From the NCBI GenBank assembly GCA_029582165.1, contig CM055870.1:47758513-47822512 (forward strand): a stretch of DNA of 64,000 nucleotides, written 5' to 3'. Source of the stretch: Portulaca oleracea (taxonomy: Eukaryota > Streptophyta > Magnoliopsida > Caryophyllales > Portulacaceae). The notes below the pieces were generated by a model. That model saw nothing but the letters and a program-made list of their open reading frames with translations. It did not search any database and had not been told where the DNA came from. Below, in pieces: positions 23,801 to 38,100 of the stretch; the first letter of the stretch is position 1, and every line of letters starts with the position of its first letter. The position numbers and the translations under genes are program-made.

Positions 23801-26800
23801 GTTCTTGACAATTAAGTAGTGTGTGAATTTGTGTGATGTTTGTGAGGTCAATACTCTGATCTCTGTGACCTTGCATACATCATCTTGGTATCAGAGTTGT
23901 GTTCTATCTTGGAGGGAGTTTGTTTGTGATTTTTCAAGATGTCGAGCACCATCAAAACACCCTAGGAAGTAGTAGAGCAAGCTTTGAAGGAGAAGTATGA
24001 GCTTGAAAGGAAAGTGAAGTATCTGAGAGATCAGTTACAGAGTTATATGTATCTGAAACAAAAACAAATTCAAGAAGATGAAATTGAGAGAGATCAGGGG
24101 TATGAAGTCGAGGAAGAAGAGGATATAGAAGAGGAGGAGGAGAATCCATTTGGTAATTCAGGGTTTATAGGGGACGTTGGAAGAGGATCACCAGCAAACA
24201 AGATATTTATAAGAACTTAAAGAAGAGGAGGTAGGAGAGGAATTGTCATCAAAGAAGAGGGAGTGATACGGAAAATAGGGAAGAGAGGGAGGAAAGGAGA
24301 GTATAAAAGTTAGATTTTAAGGTGAATATCCCTGAGTTTAAAGGAGACTTAGATGCAGAAATATTTCTAGACTGGTTACAGACGATTGAGAGGTCTTTGA
24401 TCTGAAGGAAGTTTCAGATGAGAACAAGGTCAAACTTGTAGCTCTTAAGCTGAGGGAACATGCTTCGACTTGGTGGAGTAACTTGCAGAAGAGAAGAGTA
24501 GAGAAACCAGGGAAGGATAAGGTGAGAACATGGGAGAAAATGAAAAAGAAGCTTAAGGAGAAATTTCTGCCTGAGAATTATTTGCAGGACAACTATTCTA
24601 AGTTGCAGCATTTAGTTGAAGGAGGGAAGTCAGTAGAGGAGTATACTAAAGAATTTGAGCACCTATTGTGGAGGTGTTATCTCGAGAAGAATGAAGTGCA
24701 TACCTTTGTGAGATATCTGGCAGGTTTGAATGACATCATCAGGAATGTGGTAGAGTTGCAGACTTATTCTACCTTGGAAGAACTAAGCTCTGAGGCTCAC
24801 AAAGTGGAGCAGCAAAGGAAGAACAGATCCATGGAGTATGTATCCAAACTCCAACCTAAAGGCTACCCACAAAAACAACCTTTTACATACCAAAAACCAG
24901 CCTATAATCCACTATCCAGACCATAGCCATCCCAGCCAGCTTAAAACAGATTCCCACCACCCAAACCAACTCAAACACAACCCCAAACCTATCCCCAAAG
25001 ATCACCAGCCCCTGTAGGAAGATCATTTAATGAGAGAAGATGTTTCAGGTGTCAAGGCCTAGGGCACATTGCCTCAGAATGTCCCAATAAGAGGATTGTG
25101 ACCCTTGCTGAATATCAAGCAACCCTTTTTATTGAGACTGAGTATGTGTAAGAGGAAGAGCAGGTAAATGAAGAGCCTGAACATGATCCTGTCTATGATA
25201 ATGCTATAGAGGAGGGTCCTGATGATGGGGAAATTTTAGTGATTAGGAGAGTATTGAGCAGTACAGTTGTATAAGAAGCAGAGGAGCAAAGGGAGAACCT
25301 ATTTCTTACAAGGTGCACAGTTAGAGGAAAAGTTTTTTCTATGATTATTGATTGTGGCAGCTGTACCAATGCAGCCTCGACCACTATGGTAAAGAAGCTG
25401 AACCTGTCAACTAAGCCACACTCTGCCCCATATACAATCTAGTGGCTCAATCAGAGTAAAGGTATCAAAATCTCAACTAGATATCTTATTAATTTCTCTA
25501 TTGGTCAATCTTATAAGGATGAAGTGTGGTGTGATGTGATACCCACGGATTCCTGTCACTTGTTATTGAGGAGACCTTCATTATATGACAGATCTGTGAG
25601 GCATTGCGGAAGAGCTAATACTTACACCCTTACATTAAACCACAAAAAGATTACCCTCACTCCTATGAAGCCATCACAGCTTATTAAGCAGACCAAAAGC
25701 CTGGGCCTAGAACCTAGTTTTGATGTGTTACTGATGCTTGATCAATATGAGTTCAGTGCACAGAAAAACTTGATCCTTTTAGACCTTGATGAACCCTCAG
25801 CCCCACAAAATGACCATCCTTTATTCCAACCCTTACTCCAACAATATCAACATGTATTTCCAGAAGAAATGCCACCTAGTTTGCACACTAAAGAGGGACA
25901 TCCAGCACAAAATTAATTTTGTGCCTGGTTCAGTGCTACCAAGTAAGCCAACTTATAGGATGACCCCAACAAATACCACAGAAATTCAGAGGCAGGTGGA
26001 TGAGTTATTGGAGAAAGGCATGATTAGAGAGAGTCTAAGCCCCTGTGCAGTTCCAACCTTGTTAGTGCCTAAGAAAGATGGGAGTAAGAGGATGTGTATA
26101 GATTGCAAGGCCATTAACAAGATCACCATTAAGTATAGGTACCCTATATCTAGACTTGAAGATATGCTAGATGAGTTGCATGGCTCATCAGTCTTTTCCA
26201 AGATTAATTTAAGAAGTGGATACTATCTGATTAGGATCTGTGAGGGGAATGAGTGGAAAACCACTTTTAAGACCAAAGGAGGCCTATTTGAATGGATAGT
26301 TATGCCTTTTGGCTTGACCAATGCTCCATCTACATTTATGAGGCTGGTGAATCAGGTTCTAAAGCCGCTCATAGGCAAGTGTGTTGTGGTTTACTTTGAT
26401 GACATACTTGTCTATAGCAGGTCTGAGCAGGAGCATGTGAAGCATTTGCAAAAAGTTCTGAAGATCTTAAGCAGAGAGTAGATGTATTGTAACGTCAAGA
26501 AGTGTCACTTTTTCACTTCTTAAGTGACCTTCCTAGTTTATATTGTCACAGCTGAGGGGATCCAAGTTGATGAAGAGAAAGATCAAAACCATAAGGAAAT
26601 GGCCTGTTCCTACTTCGATCCAGCATGTCAGGAGTTTTCATGTCTTAGCTTCTTTTTACTGGAGGTTTGTCAAGCATTTCAGCACCATCCTTGCACCAAT
26701 GATTGAAGTAGTGAAAGGAAACACATTCAGCTGGACAACAACAGCCCAACAAGCCTTTGAAGAGATCAAAGAGAGGCTTACTTCAGCACCAGTATTAGCA

Positions 26801-29800
26801 TTGCCAAGTTTCAATAAGGTTTTTGAAGTTGAGTGTGATGCATCTGGTGTGTGAATTGGAGTAGTGCTATCTCAGAAAGGGAGACCACTAGCCTACTTTA
26901 GTGAAAAACTAAATGATGCCAATAGGAAGTGCAATGTCTATGATAAGGAGTTTATGCTATTATTAGGGCACTGCAACATTGGAACCATTATTTGATTGGA
27001 GGAGAATTTATCTTACACAGTGATCATGAGGCATTGAAGTTCATTCAAGGCCAGTATAAGCTCAACCCTAGGCATGCTGCTTGGGTAGAGTATATGTAGC
27101 AGTACCACTTCATGAACCACCACAGGTCAAGAGTCTTAAACAAGGGAGCAGATGCATTAAGCAGAAGGTATATGTTACTTCATATACTTGATTCAAGAGC
27201 TTTAAGATTTGAGTAGTTGAAAGCATTGTATTAGTAAGATGAGGATTACCAAGAGCTATTTTAGAAGTGCCAAAAGCAACCCCAGGGTTTGTATCACATA
27301 GACCAGGGTTACTTGTTCAAGTGAAGTAGAATGTACATCCCTAAAAGCAGCTTTAGAGAGTTATTGATTTCAGAGATCCATGGAGGGCGTTTAGCAGGGC
27401 ATTTTAGAGTGGAGAAGACCTTATCTATCTTGAAAGAACACTAAACTTGGCCAAAAATGAGGAAGGATGTTGAGCATTTGCTAAGAAGGTGCAATGTGTG
27501 TCAGATAGCCAAATCACACAGCTTTCCACAAGGCTTATACACACCATTGCCTATTCTAAACAGCGCATGGGAAGACGTTAGCCTTGATTTCATTGTTGCC
27601 TTGCCTAGAACCCAGAGAGGCAAACATTCAATCATGGTGGTGGTAGGTAGATTCTCAAAGATGACACACTTCATTCCTTGCCATACCGCCTATGATGCTA
27701 CAAGAATTGTTGAGTTATACTTTCAAGAGATTGTGAAGCTGCATGGAGTACCTAAAACAATGGTATCTGACAGGGATACTACATTTTTAAGCCATTTATG
27801 GGTGACTTTGTGGAAGAAGTTGGGTACAAAGCTCAAGTATATTACCACTTGCCACCCACAAGCTGATGGACAGAGAGAAGTTACAAATAGGACACTAGGA
27901 GTTCTATTGAGAGCATTAATTCACAAAAATAAAGCAGGATGGGACACCCAATTGCCCCATGCTAAGTTTGCATACAATAGACCACCATCCTAGGCCACAA
28001 GCTATTCACCACTTCAAGTAGTCTATAGTAAAAATCCAGTTTCTCATTTGGATTTAGTTCTACTAACAAATTCTATCGAATTTAGTTTTGAAGCAGGTAA
28101 TAGAGCAAATCAAATCAAGGAGCTTCACCAGCAAGTGAGAAAGAAGATCATCAAGTACACTGAGTAGGTATCTACATCAACAGACATGCACAGGAAAAAG
28201 GTGATGTTTCAACCAGAAGATCTTGTCTGGATTCACCTTAGGGAGATCAGATTTCCCAAGAAAAGGAAGGGCAAACTTGTTCTTAGAGCAGATGAACCAT
28301 TTGAAGTGCTAGAGAAGATTGGAGATAATGCCTACAGATTGGATCTTTCAGAAGAGTATGGAGGGTCAACAACATTCAATGTAGCATATCTAAGGCCTTA
28401 TTTTCCAGCAGATGAAGACCTTCCAAGTTTGAGGACAAACTTTCCTCAACCTGGGGAGGATGATGGAGGCCATCAAGTAGAAGCATCACCAACAATGTCG
28501 CAGGAAGATCAACAGCCAGCAAGAGTAGCAACAGGAGCATCAGGATATGCTGATTTACAAAACTCAACAGCAGCAGTAGTAGCTAAGCCAGCAGGCGTCC
28601 AAGCATCTTTAATCAAATTGAAAGATTCTACGTCATCTTCATCACCCACGGTCCCACCAACAACATCCATCTAAGCTTGCCATACTTTGGTTAAGCAAGC
28701 CTTGGCAATCACAACCATCCATTCCATCAGCATTGGTCATTCAGACCAAGTTCAATTCCCATCGAGATCAGTCTAAGCAACACTTTTTCTCAACAAGATA
28801 TCTCTATGTTAAGGGAGAATTAGAGGAAGTTCCCTAACAGGTTTTTGGTCCTTGTCATGCCATTTTCAAGACCAAGTCAAGTCCAGGCATGATCAAGTTC
28901 AAGATCATTGAGTTTCAGCACCAAGAATAGCAGCAGTTCACTGGTTTATTTTCCTAGAATTCCAATTTCTGCTCTAAGTGTATAAGAAACTATCTATAAG
29001 GGTTATTTTGGTCATTTCCTACGTTGATCGAGTTGTTGAGGTTTTATCCAACTTTGTTAAGTGTACCACGTAGTTACAATATCATGGTAACTCAGTTTTA
29101 CCCCCTTAGGTAGGAAAGGTTTTGATTGGCTCAATATTTCACTTTTGTATTTTGGTCCAATCAGAATTCAGATTGTATTCCTTTTATTTTTGCAAATGTA
29201 GTCAGTTAGTATTAGTTACATTAAGTGGTAAACGATTGTAATAAGTAGCCTAAGGATGCTTAGACTTATTTAAGGGAGATTAGAAGGCTTCTTTATACTT
29301 AGGAAACCTCTAATCAAACATATTAGAGCTTAGGTATATATGTTGTATTCTCGAGCTATTTAATCATATATCATTGAATTCCAATAGCATTGTGAGTGTC
29401 TTAGAATCTTTGTGTGTTTGTGAGTATCCTACAACTCTCAATCTTGGTTAAATCAGCTCATGTCACTCAATTCTGCCAAGACTAAGCAAGTGTTAGCTGT
29501 GCTTGATCATTTGATCATTTGTGTATCTGTACGAGGTTGAATGTGATAGTCCATTGCCCTTCTTTTCAGATGTGGTGTATCTGTATGAGTTGTAAGCAAG
29601 TCTATCTTGATTTTTCTTGTTGATTTATCATCCATTCCAGCTAATTGCATCCAATTAGCTATTGTTCTTGACAATTTTGAAGTGTTTGAATATGTGTGAT
29701 GTTTGTGAGGTCAAACTCTGATCTCTCTGACCTTGCATACATCATCTGAGCATGAAGAATCTCAACAACAGATTTTCCTAAAATAGCATTATATGACAAA

Positions 29801-32800
29801 AAAATGTATTCTAGGCTGAGAAGAGTAAGCAGCTATAGACTGGGATTTAGATCTGTTAGAACTGTCATAGGCCTTGTCACCAGCTATGGATTACAGTCTA
29901 TACAAGTCACCTTCCCTTGGAGCTACAACAACAACCTTATTAGTTGTAAGTGTTAGGATCAAAGGGCACTCAAGTAACCACAAACAGTATGAAATAATAG
30001 CAGAAAAGAAATCAGAAATTGACCCCCAGAGGTTTAACGTGGAAAAAAACCCAAAGCGGGAAAAAAACCACGGAATCAATGCACTAGTAATAAGAGGATT
30101 ACAATTAGACAGATCAATTACACAGGTTGTGTTTCTATCTCACTTGATTGTTTAGGGGATCTGACACCATTATATAATAGGAGGCACAAGGCGGAACTAG
30201 GTTATTCAAATAACTTAAACAATGATGACCGCCGCACAAAGAAGAAAAAACATAGGCTTTCATCAACGCGACCTCGACCCAAGGAGACTCTGGTAGCGTC
30301 CATGGGGCGCTGGTAGCACCTTCAATATCGATGTTTCTGGACGTGCCGCTGCTAGCGTCCAAAACCCGTGGGTAGCGCCTTGTCGCTGACGAAAAAACTT
30401 GCAATGAACTTACGCGTTGCCAGCGCCGATCGAGATGCTGCCAACGCTGATCGAGACGCTGCCAGCATCTTTTGTCTCGGCTCTTCCCTGCCTCTGGATT
30501 AGGGCGCTGATGGTGTCGACACTCTGCACCAGTGGCACCTAAAGGCGCTGGTGGTGCCCTAGAAACATAACTTACGTCTCACATCTTCGTCTTGCCTTCC
30601 TCCTCGTCTTCCTTTTCACCTTACTTCCTCTCCTCATTGGGTTTCCACACACAACAATCTACTACTTGGAGACCAAAATTTCCAACATCCTCAACTTTCT
30701 CAACAAGTTCCCCTATTGCATCGACCAGGCTCTTTATCAGACACAGAGGCCTCCTGAGGCCATACCGGGCCTCAATTTCTCAACATTTACTGGCTTATCC
30801 TTGATCCTATAGACTCACTTCTTTAATAAGGCTTTCCTTCCTATACGAAATCTGACCGGCTCATAGGTTCTGTTTTTCTCAAATGACGTAATTTCATCAA
30901 CCATTGCGTGTTCCTACTTGAGCCGAGCCCCCACCTACACAACCTTAGTATAGGATTTTAGCTCACCATCATCTGTTAGTAATGAGTAATACAAAGATGG
31001 AGAAAATCTTTTAGGTGGATTACCTCTGGTAGCCCTCATGGATCTTCTCACAGTGGGTGGTGGAGTGTTCTCATCATCACTAGAGCTTTCACTTAGCTCA
31101 TGTGGTTCAAGCTCTTCAGCAGCCTTATCTACAATTTGTGGAGCTTCTTGTGGTTTCTCTGTTTCGCCTGTTTTCTTCTTAGGCACACCAGGCCTGATAA
31201 AAAACTTGACCGTCTCAGCTCCCACTAGCTTTTTGTCACTTGATTCACTTGATGCTTGCCAGTCAATCCATGCTTTGTCAGGTTTTGGTTCCCTACCAGT
31301 TTTAGTGAAACTGACCCTCTTCTACTTACCGAGGACACAACTCTCGCAGAGCTCCATGTCTACGGTTTTTAGATCCTCCAAACGCCCTTTGATGTTAGAA
31401 CCTTCATCTGACTAAGCCTGCAATGCCATAAGCTAGAACAAGAAGCATTATTGGCAGAAATCCTATTAGTGCTATCCCTGGTAGAGTACAAAGTACTAGA
31501 CCTCAATCCCTTCTCCACTACCATATCACCCTTCACGATTTTCCATTTACCATTCTCAAACCCTGCAGTGTAGCCCACCTCATCGAGTTGATTCACTGGA
31601 ATTAAATTCCTCTTAATGTCAGGAATATATCTTACATCCTCCAACTTCCAAAGACCACCATTAACAATCTTAATAGTCACGTCTCCTCTACCTTGTTATC
31701 TCATAATATTTGTCATCAACAAGATATACCTTGCCAAACTTTCTACTCCTAAAATTACGAAATCACTCTCTATTAGAGGAAACATGAAAGGATGCACCAA
31801 AGTCAACTACCCATGACTCTTCAGGATTAGACACACTCAAAATTAGGGCTTCATAAAGGTCTTTCGCAAAGTTGATAGAGTCCCGGTCATCATTACCTTT
31901 CCCCTTCCTAGGTTTAGGGCAATCCCTCTTAAAATGACGTTGATCACCAGAACCAGAACACACAACATTGCTCATGTCCCTAGGCTTTCTTTTACCCATA
32001 GACTTCGAATGTCCCTTGGAATTATTCAAATTCCAATTGTTCTTTCTACCCCTGACACTTGAGGCACTTCCCGAAGATTCACAACTAGAATTCTTCCTAC
32101 GAAGGCCCTCATTGAGCAGCACAGATTTGACCTCATCAAATTTCATCTCGTCACTACTCTTAACACTATACTAACAGCATTTACAACTGTTTCCCAAAAA
32201 TCAGGCATAGAAGACAACAATATGCAATCTTTAACATGCTCAGCAAAAGTCATCTTTACTGAAGCAAGTTGTGATAATATCTTAGTAATCTCATTTATAT
32301 GATTAACCACATCACCATCCTCAGTCATCTTACAACTGGTTAGTTGTGAAAGAAATATACCTGATTTGTTGCGCTTGGCTTCTTATACATCTCCTCCAAT
32401 GCCTTCATCAATTTCTTCATTGTCTTTTTCTCCATAATGTTAAACCTAACGTTCCGAGCTAACGACATCCTAATCAGGGACACCGCCTGACGATTGAGCA
32501 TATCGTACATGGCCTACTCCATCGAATTTGGCTTCTTCTCCAGTAGCGGAACATGCAGCGACTTCGAATACAGCAGATCCTCAATCTGTAACTTCTAGTA
32601 AGTGAAGTCAGATCCATCAAATTTCTCTATTTCATACTTATATCTCCCGACATTATTTGAAAGTGAGTTCTCTTTCAGTAACTTGCAGGCTCTGATACCA
32701 GTTGTTACGATCGAAGAGCACTCAAGCAACCATAAACAATAGGAAATAATAGCGGAAAAGAAATCAGAAATAGACACTAGAGGTTTAACGTGGAAGAAAC

Positions 32801-35016
32801 CCAAAATGGGAAAAAACCTACGGAATCGATGCACTAGTAATATGAGGATTACAATTACACAAGTTGTCTTTCTCTTTATCTCACTTGATTGTTTAGGGGG
32901 GAGATCTAACCCCATTATATACTAGGAGACACAAGGGCAAACTAGGTTATTCTAATAACCTAAATAATGAAGGTTGCCACACAAAGAAGAAAAAACATGG
33001 GCCGCCATCAACGCGATCTCGACTCAAGGAGACCCTAGTAGCGTCCATGAGGCGCTGGTAGCGCCTTCAATTTTGATGCTTCTGGACGTGCCGCTGCCAA
33101 CGTCCAAAACCCGTGGGTAACGCCTTGTGGCGGACGAAAGAAACTTGCAATGAACATAAGCATTGCCAGCGCCGACCGAGACACCGCCAACGTCTTTTGT
33201 CTCGGCCCTTCCCTCCCTCTGGATTAAGGCGTTGGTGGTGTCGACACTCGACACCAGTGGTGCCTAGAGGGGTTGGTGGCACCTAGAGGCGCTAGTGGTG
33301 CCCCAGAAATGGAGCTTGCGTCTCACTTCTTTGTCTTGCCTTCCTCCTCGTCTTCCCTCTTCTCCTTCCTCCTTCTCCTCATTTGGTCTCCACACACAAT
33401 AATAAGGTCATGGAACATGCAAGTGTCAGGGTAAAAAATGAGACAAATGTTATGATCAATGACTAACTGGATGATAAAGAGAAGGTTATATTTGAACTCA
33501 GGAGCCAGAAGAAGTTTCTTGAGGTTAAGATATGAAGTAAGTTGTATTTGTTCTGTTTGCAAAACAGTTTTGAGGGATCTATTAGGTAAGGTGATATGGG
33601 TAGGTTTAGAAATGGGTGATAAATGAGAAAAACGTTTGGAATTGAAACACATATGGTCACTGGCTCCTGTGTCAACAATCCAATAACTTAAAAACTCATT
33701 ATTAACAACACAATCAACATTAGAATGGGAGCTTGTGGACTTACCAACAAAATGTGCGAAGGCTGAATTAGATCCACTGTTACTGCTGCTGAAATCCTTC
33801 CTCCCCTTCATCCATTTCATCATCTCCAAAGCCACCAAAGTCTATATCATACTTGCATCCAGCTAACTATTGATGGTTTTGGTGCTTCCTTGATCATCCA
33901 AAGGGTTAGCCTCACGTTTTGAGCTAGTAACATTTACATCAACTTTATTAGATGCTTTACTAATCCTTGATTTGTCATACCACTCTTGGTATCCCACCAA
34001 CTTGAAACATTGCTCAATTAAATGTCCTTGTTTCTTGCAATGAGTGCAGTACAAAGTTGTCATGTTCCTCTTGTTATCAAACTTTCCTCTAGCAACCCCT
34101 CGGAATAGAAAGCATTTGATGCATCTGCCTCACCAAAGTTAGAACCATGACTAACTCTAGTGGTATTTGCTACAAATTCTCTTATGGAATTGATATTTCC
34201 AGAAACTTGCCTTTGCTTTTCAACCTTCTGGATCATAGCATATGCCTTGTTTGTGCTAGGCAAAGGATCCAACAAAAGTATTTGACTTCTGAGGGCATCA
34301 TATTCATCATTTAAATGCACTAAAAAAATGCACTAACTTGTTCATTTCTTCAATCTCCATCTTTTTCTTGAGAGCCTCACAAGTCTTGGTACACTCACAT
34401 ATAGGAATATTAAAATAAGCATTCAATTCTTCCCAAAACTTCTTTAATTTTGTGTAGTAAACAACAACATTGTTTGTACCTTGATACATATCTGTGATTT
34501 TTTGCCTATTTGATACAAAAGGGGCCCATTATATTCCCCAAACTTTTCTACTAACTCAAATCATAGAAAATGAGCATAATCAATGTACATGAACGATTAT
34601 GATAATTCTGGTACCATTGTTCCTAATAACCAACTCATCACCATATTATCTACACAAATCCATTGATTGTATGAAGGAGCACTTACTTCAAGTTTAACAC
34701 ACTTGCCATCCAAGAATCCTAGCTTGTGTTTCGTCCTTAGAGCCATTTGCATAGCTCTGCTCCATCGTTGATAGTTGGCTCCATTAAGCTTGATGTTGAT
34801 CAATTGCAAACCAGGATGGTCTGATGCTTGCAAAAATAGGGCGTCATCGATGTATATACTCTCTCCAGTTGCCATAGAAAGAAAAATGGAAACTACAGGA
34901 GTTGAGAATGATCAGTAGAGTCAAGAAGAACCTTTCGGCTCTGATACCAAGTGAACGATGAGATGAGAAAGATTGAAAAGATATGTATTCAAACATATGT
35001 TCAAGACATCCTCAAT

Positions 35017-35101
<85 letters not shown>

Positions 35102-38100
35102 CACTCAAACAATGCTAACAAGAAAAGGAGGGAAAAAATAACAAACTCTAACTAACTTAAATCAGCTCTAACTACCTTTTAACTATTCTCTATACTTCAC
35201 AAATATGAAATGGATAGAGTATGTCATTGAGATTATGAAATGATTAATATGAAATGAAGAAAATTAATTAAAAATCCATATAAAAAAAGGGCTAGTAACA
35301 ATTAACAAGTGTGTGTTGCTTACCAACCATCTTGGGGATTCCGGGACCACGAACAAACCGAACATCAGGACGATGCATGGTATAACCCCTTTCAGCGCGC
35401 ACACACACAAAAAAATCTCAATATGTAAAAAAGATTTTCCATAAACAATAAAGTTCCAAAAACAACTTTCTTATTTCCTAGGGTAAGAAATGAATATACC
35501 AATTATGGCCAACGTCCTCCATGTTACAAATGATCCTACAAAAAAAGACGTTGCAAGACCTGCGGTAATCATGAGCTGTAGAAGAATTTAAAGCCAATGT
35601 CAATGAAATTTGAAATGATTTTGCAAATAAAGCAGGTAGCCACTAAAAAAATATAAGAATTTTCAATTGTTATATGATCCACTGTTAAATTTTATATAAA
35701 ATTCATCAATATTAATTATGAAATTATATTCATCATTAATTTATCAATATTATAATAAAATTTATCAATATTTTTTAAATTTTTAATAAAAATTGATATA
35801 TCTTAATGCACATTATGTATCTAGATAGGTACACCATGACAGATGATATATATAATTTGCAATGATTTTTGGGACAAGTCAATTAAAAGTATTTTTATCC
35901 ATAGTTATTTTTATCCATAGTTATTTAAATTTATAATACAATGTGTAAAAATACTTAACATAAGAGGTTGATTGGTTAGTGTGTCATTAATATTTGTTGA
36001 CATAAGCGATAAATGCTAAGTCCCTTATAATAAATAATTAATCATAACATGCTATATTCGAAAATTAGTGTCAACATCAATACATATTAATTGAATAAAA
36101 GAAAGATATATACTTAAAAGTGTCTTGTACCAAGACTTTTATCATCATTCATAGCTATTTTTGCACAAAAAAAGACATTTAGAGCTTAAAAATTGAAACA
36201 ATGGTATGTATTTCAGGTTGAATAAATAGAGATGAATGTTGAAAGGTGTTTGTCAAATTTGTAAATAGTTGGATGCATTTTATCACATTTGGAAGAAACT
36301 TGAATGATTTGAAAGAATGTGAAAAGAGTTGGAAGTAATCAAAATTATTAGAAAGACATGGAAAATGTTTAAATTTGTGTGTGTGTATTTTGATACTAAT
36401 GTTAATTGTAATATTGTTATATATATATTTTTTATTTTCATACTAATGTTAATTGTAATATTGTTATATTCTTAATATTATAATCGACAATAGTTTTGTA
36501 TAAAAAGTATGTTATGAAATAAGTGTTTTTTCTTTTTTGCTTGTAAATTAAAACTATAATTGAAACTAAAATTAAAATTAAAATTGAAATCAAAGGTAAA
36601 TTAAAACTAAACTATAATTACAAGTCTGTTCTTTTCGATCGACTTATGATAAATAATTCATTGTTGATGAGTATTGATCATTGTTGATGACTGTTGATTA
36701 GTTCGAATCAATATTGATCATTAATTTGTTCGATGTGTTGATCAGTGTTAATTATAGCTGATCACTACTTAATGGGGATGGTAAATATTTATCATTAGTT
36801 GAAAAGAACAAGTCCCTAAAGTAAGAAGATATTTGCATAGAAAATCACAAAATACATATTTGATATCGTTAAAATATGTCAAATTATCCAAAAATCAAAA
36901 ATCAAGTACAATCCAAATTATTATGGTCCATATTTTAATCTTTCCTTTGTCATATATAATCTTCAATTTTAACATACCCAAGAATATTTATTTTTTAATA
37001 TCCTCTTTTCAACTTACAACCTTCATTTTATCATAGTGACCACATATTGTTTATATTATTTATTCTTTTAATCAATGTTTTATTAAGATTATATTGATTG
37101 TTTTAATTTGAACAAATTTTAACTATTATAATTTTAATTATATCATTGTGTTGGTAAGATTTTTGTTTTTTTATCATGTAACATTTAATTCTGTATATAT
37201 ATTGTGAGATATATTTTAATGTAGATTATTAGCTTCTGAAATGCTTAATTTTGGGGGTCGATAATCTCAATGTCCTAGACTTCACATTTGACTTATAACA
37301 ACTCAATCTTTGGGGGATAATATTTGTCCGTAGCCCAACACTAAGTTAACATTAATTAAACTCAAATTTTATGTCATGTGGCAATTGTATTTTGGGTGAT
37401 ATGTAAAATGAAAGTGTATCTAAATCAAAAGACAACTATCACATCATAGAAAAGCTCAAGTTTAGTTTATATTAACTCGGTGTTGGACTGCTAAAAGTAT
37501 CACCCCTAAAGGTTGGACTTGTATGAGTGAAATGTGAACTTCAGGATATTGTAATTCACAAACATCAAATTGGGGATTTCAGAACCTAATAGTCCTTTTA
37601 ATATTCTTATTTTCTTATCAGATAATAAAAGATAAGAATCAAGTTAAACTATCCAACTAAAAAAAAAACCCACTATTGACCTTGTGAGTTAAAATTTACA
37701 ATTTATCTTTTCTTTAGTCAAAATTTCATTTTTATCGAACACAACAATCACATTGATTTTTGAATAATGTAAAATAATCTTACTAAGTAAATTATATTAT
37801 AATTCAATTATTTTTTGTATGTGTTTGAAAAAGTTGGAAAAAATTGATAAAAGTTGCAAGGAGTTAAAAAAAAGCTGGTAAAAGTTGTTATGATATGGAA
37901 ATAACAAGTAAAAGTCTGAAGGAAGTAGGAGGTGTTAAAACTTAATAATTCTAAGTCAAAAACACATAGTCAAAGCCAAAGAAATGATGATAATACAATT
38001 ACTGTATTTATTACTTGAAAAATTACCTGATTTGATATTGCCAATCCTCCTCTTATATTCTTGGGCGCAATTTCAGAAATAAATACCGGCACCTTACATG

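Larger units (their letters stand above)
22615..29744 (+). mobile_element. Element G: Ty3/gypsy retrotransposon
   Basis: 7130 bp with LTRs of 1268 and 1284 bp, a TGGTATCAGAG primer site (23886-23896), gag with a zinc knuckle, and protease, RT, RNase H, integrase in gypsy order. A polypurine run CTGGGGAGGA (28451-28460) precedes the 3' LTR. It is inserted in the pre-integrase region of copia F, opposite in strand. The flanks CCTAA and TCTGA match only partly. Many stops; not autonomous. Confidence 0.92.
29951..33401 (-). mobile_element. Element H: internally deleted Ty1/copia
   Basis: 3451 bp with LTRs of 706 and 699 bp, primer site TGGTATCAGAGC (minus strand, 32700-32689), and a perfect-frame nested position in copia F. 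The 5-bp target copies GTAAG (29946-29950) and ATAAG (33402-33406) differ at one base. The interior is only 2046 bp: gag, protease and pre-integrase remain, but the integrase core and nearly all of RT and RNase H are deleted. It would need helper proteins to move. Confidence 0.9.
19684..35201 (-). mobile_element. Element F: Ty1/copia, split by two nested elements
   Basis: Minus-strand copia spanning 15.5 kb because gypsy G (22615-29744) and copia H (29951-33401) sit inside it. It has a 5' LTR with adjacent primer site (34938-34949), gag, protease, integrase, RT and RNase H in order, a polypurine run next to the 3' LTR (plus-strand 19815-19826), and a 3' LTR truncated to 131 bp. Coding frames resume across both insertions. 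It occupies most of transporter intron 8, in the same orientation as the gene. Confidence 0.9.

Noticed and set aside
31038..31415. 125-codon plus-strand open frame in element H
   Set aside because: Antisense of the copia linker and integrase remnant; serine-rich only because the other strand is acidic.
34921..35121. Minus-strand open frame with (IY)n repeats
   Set aside because: Translation of the (TA)n microsatellite in the LTR.
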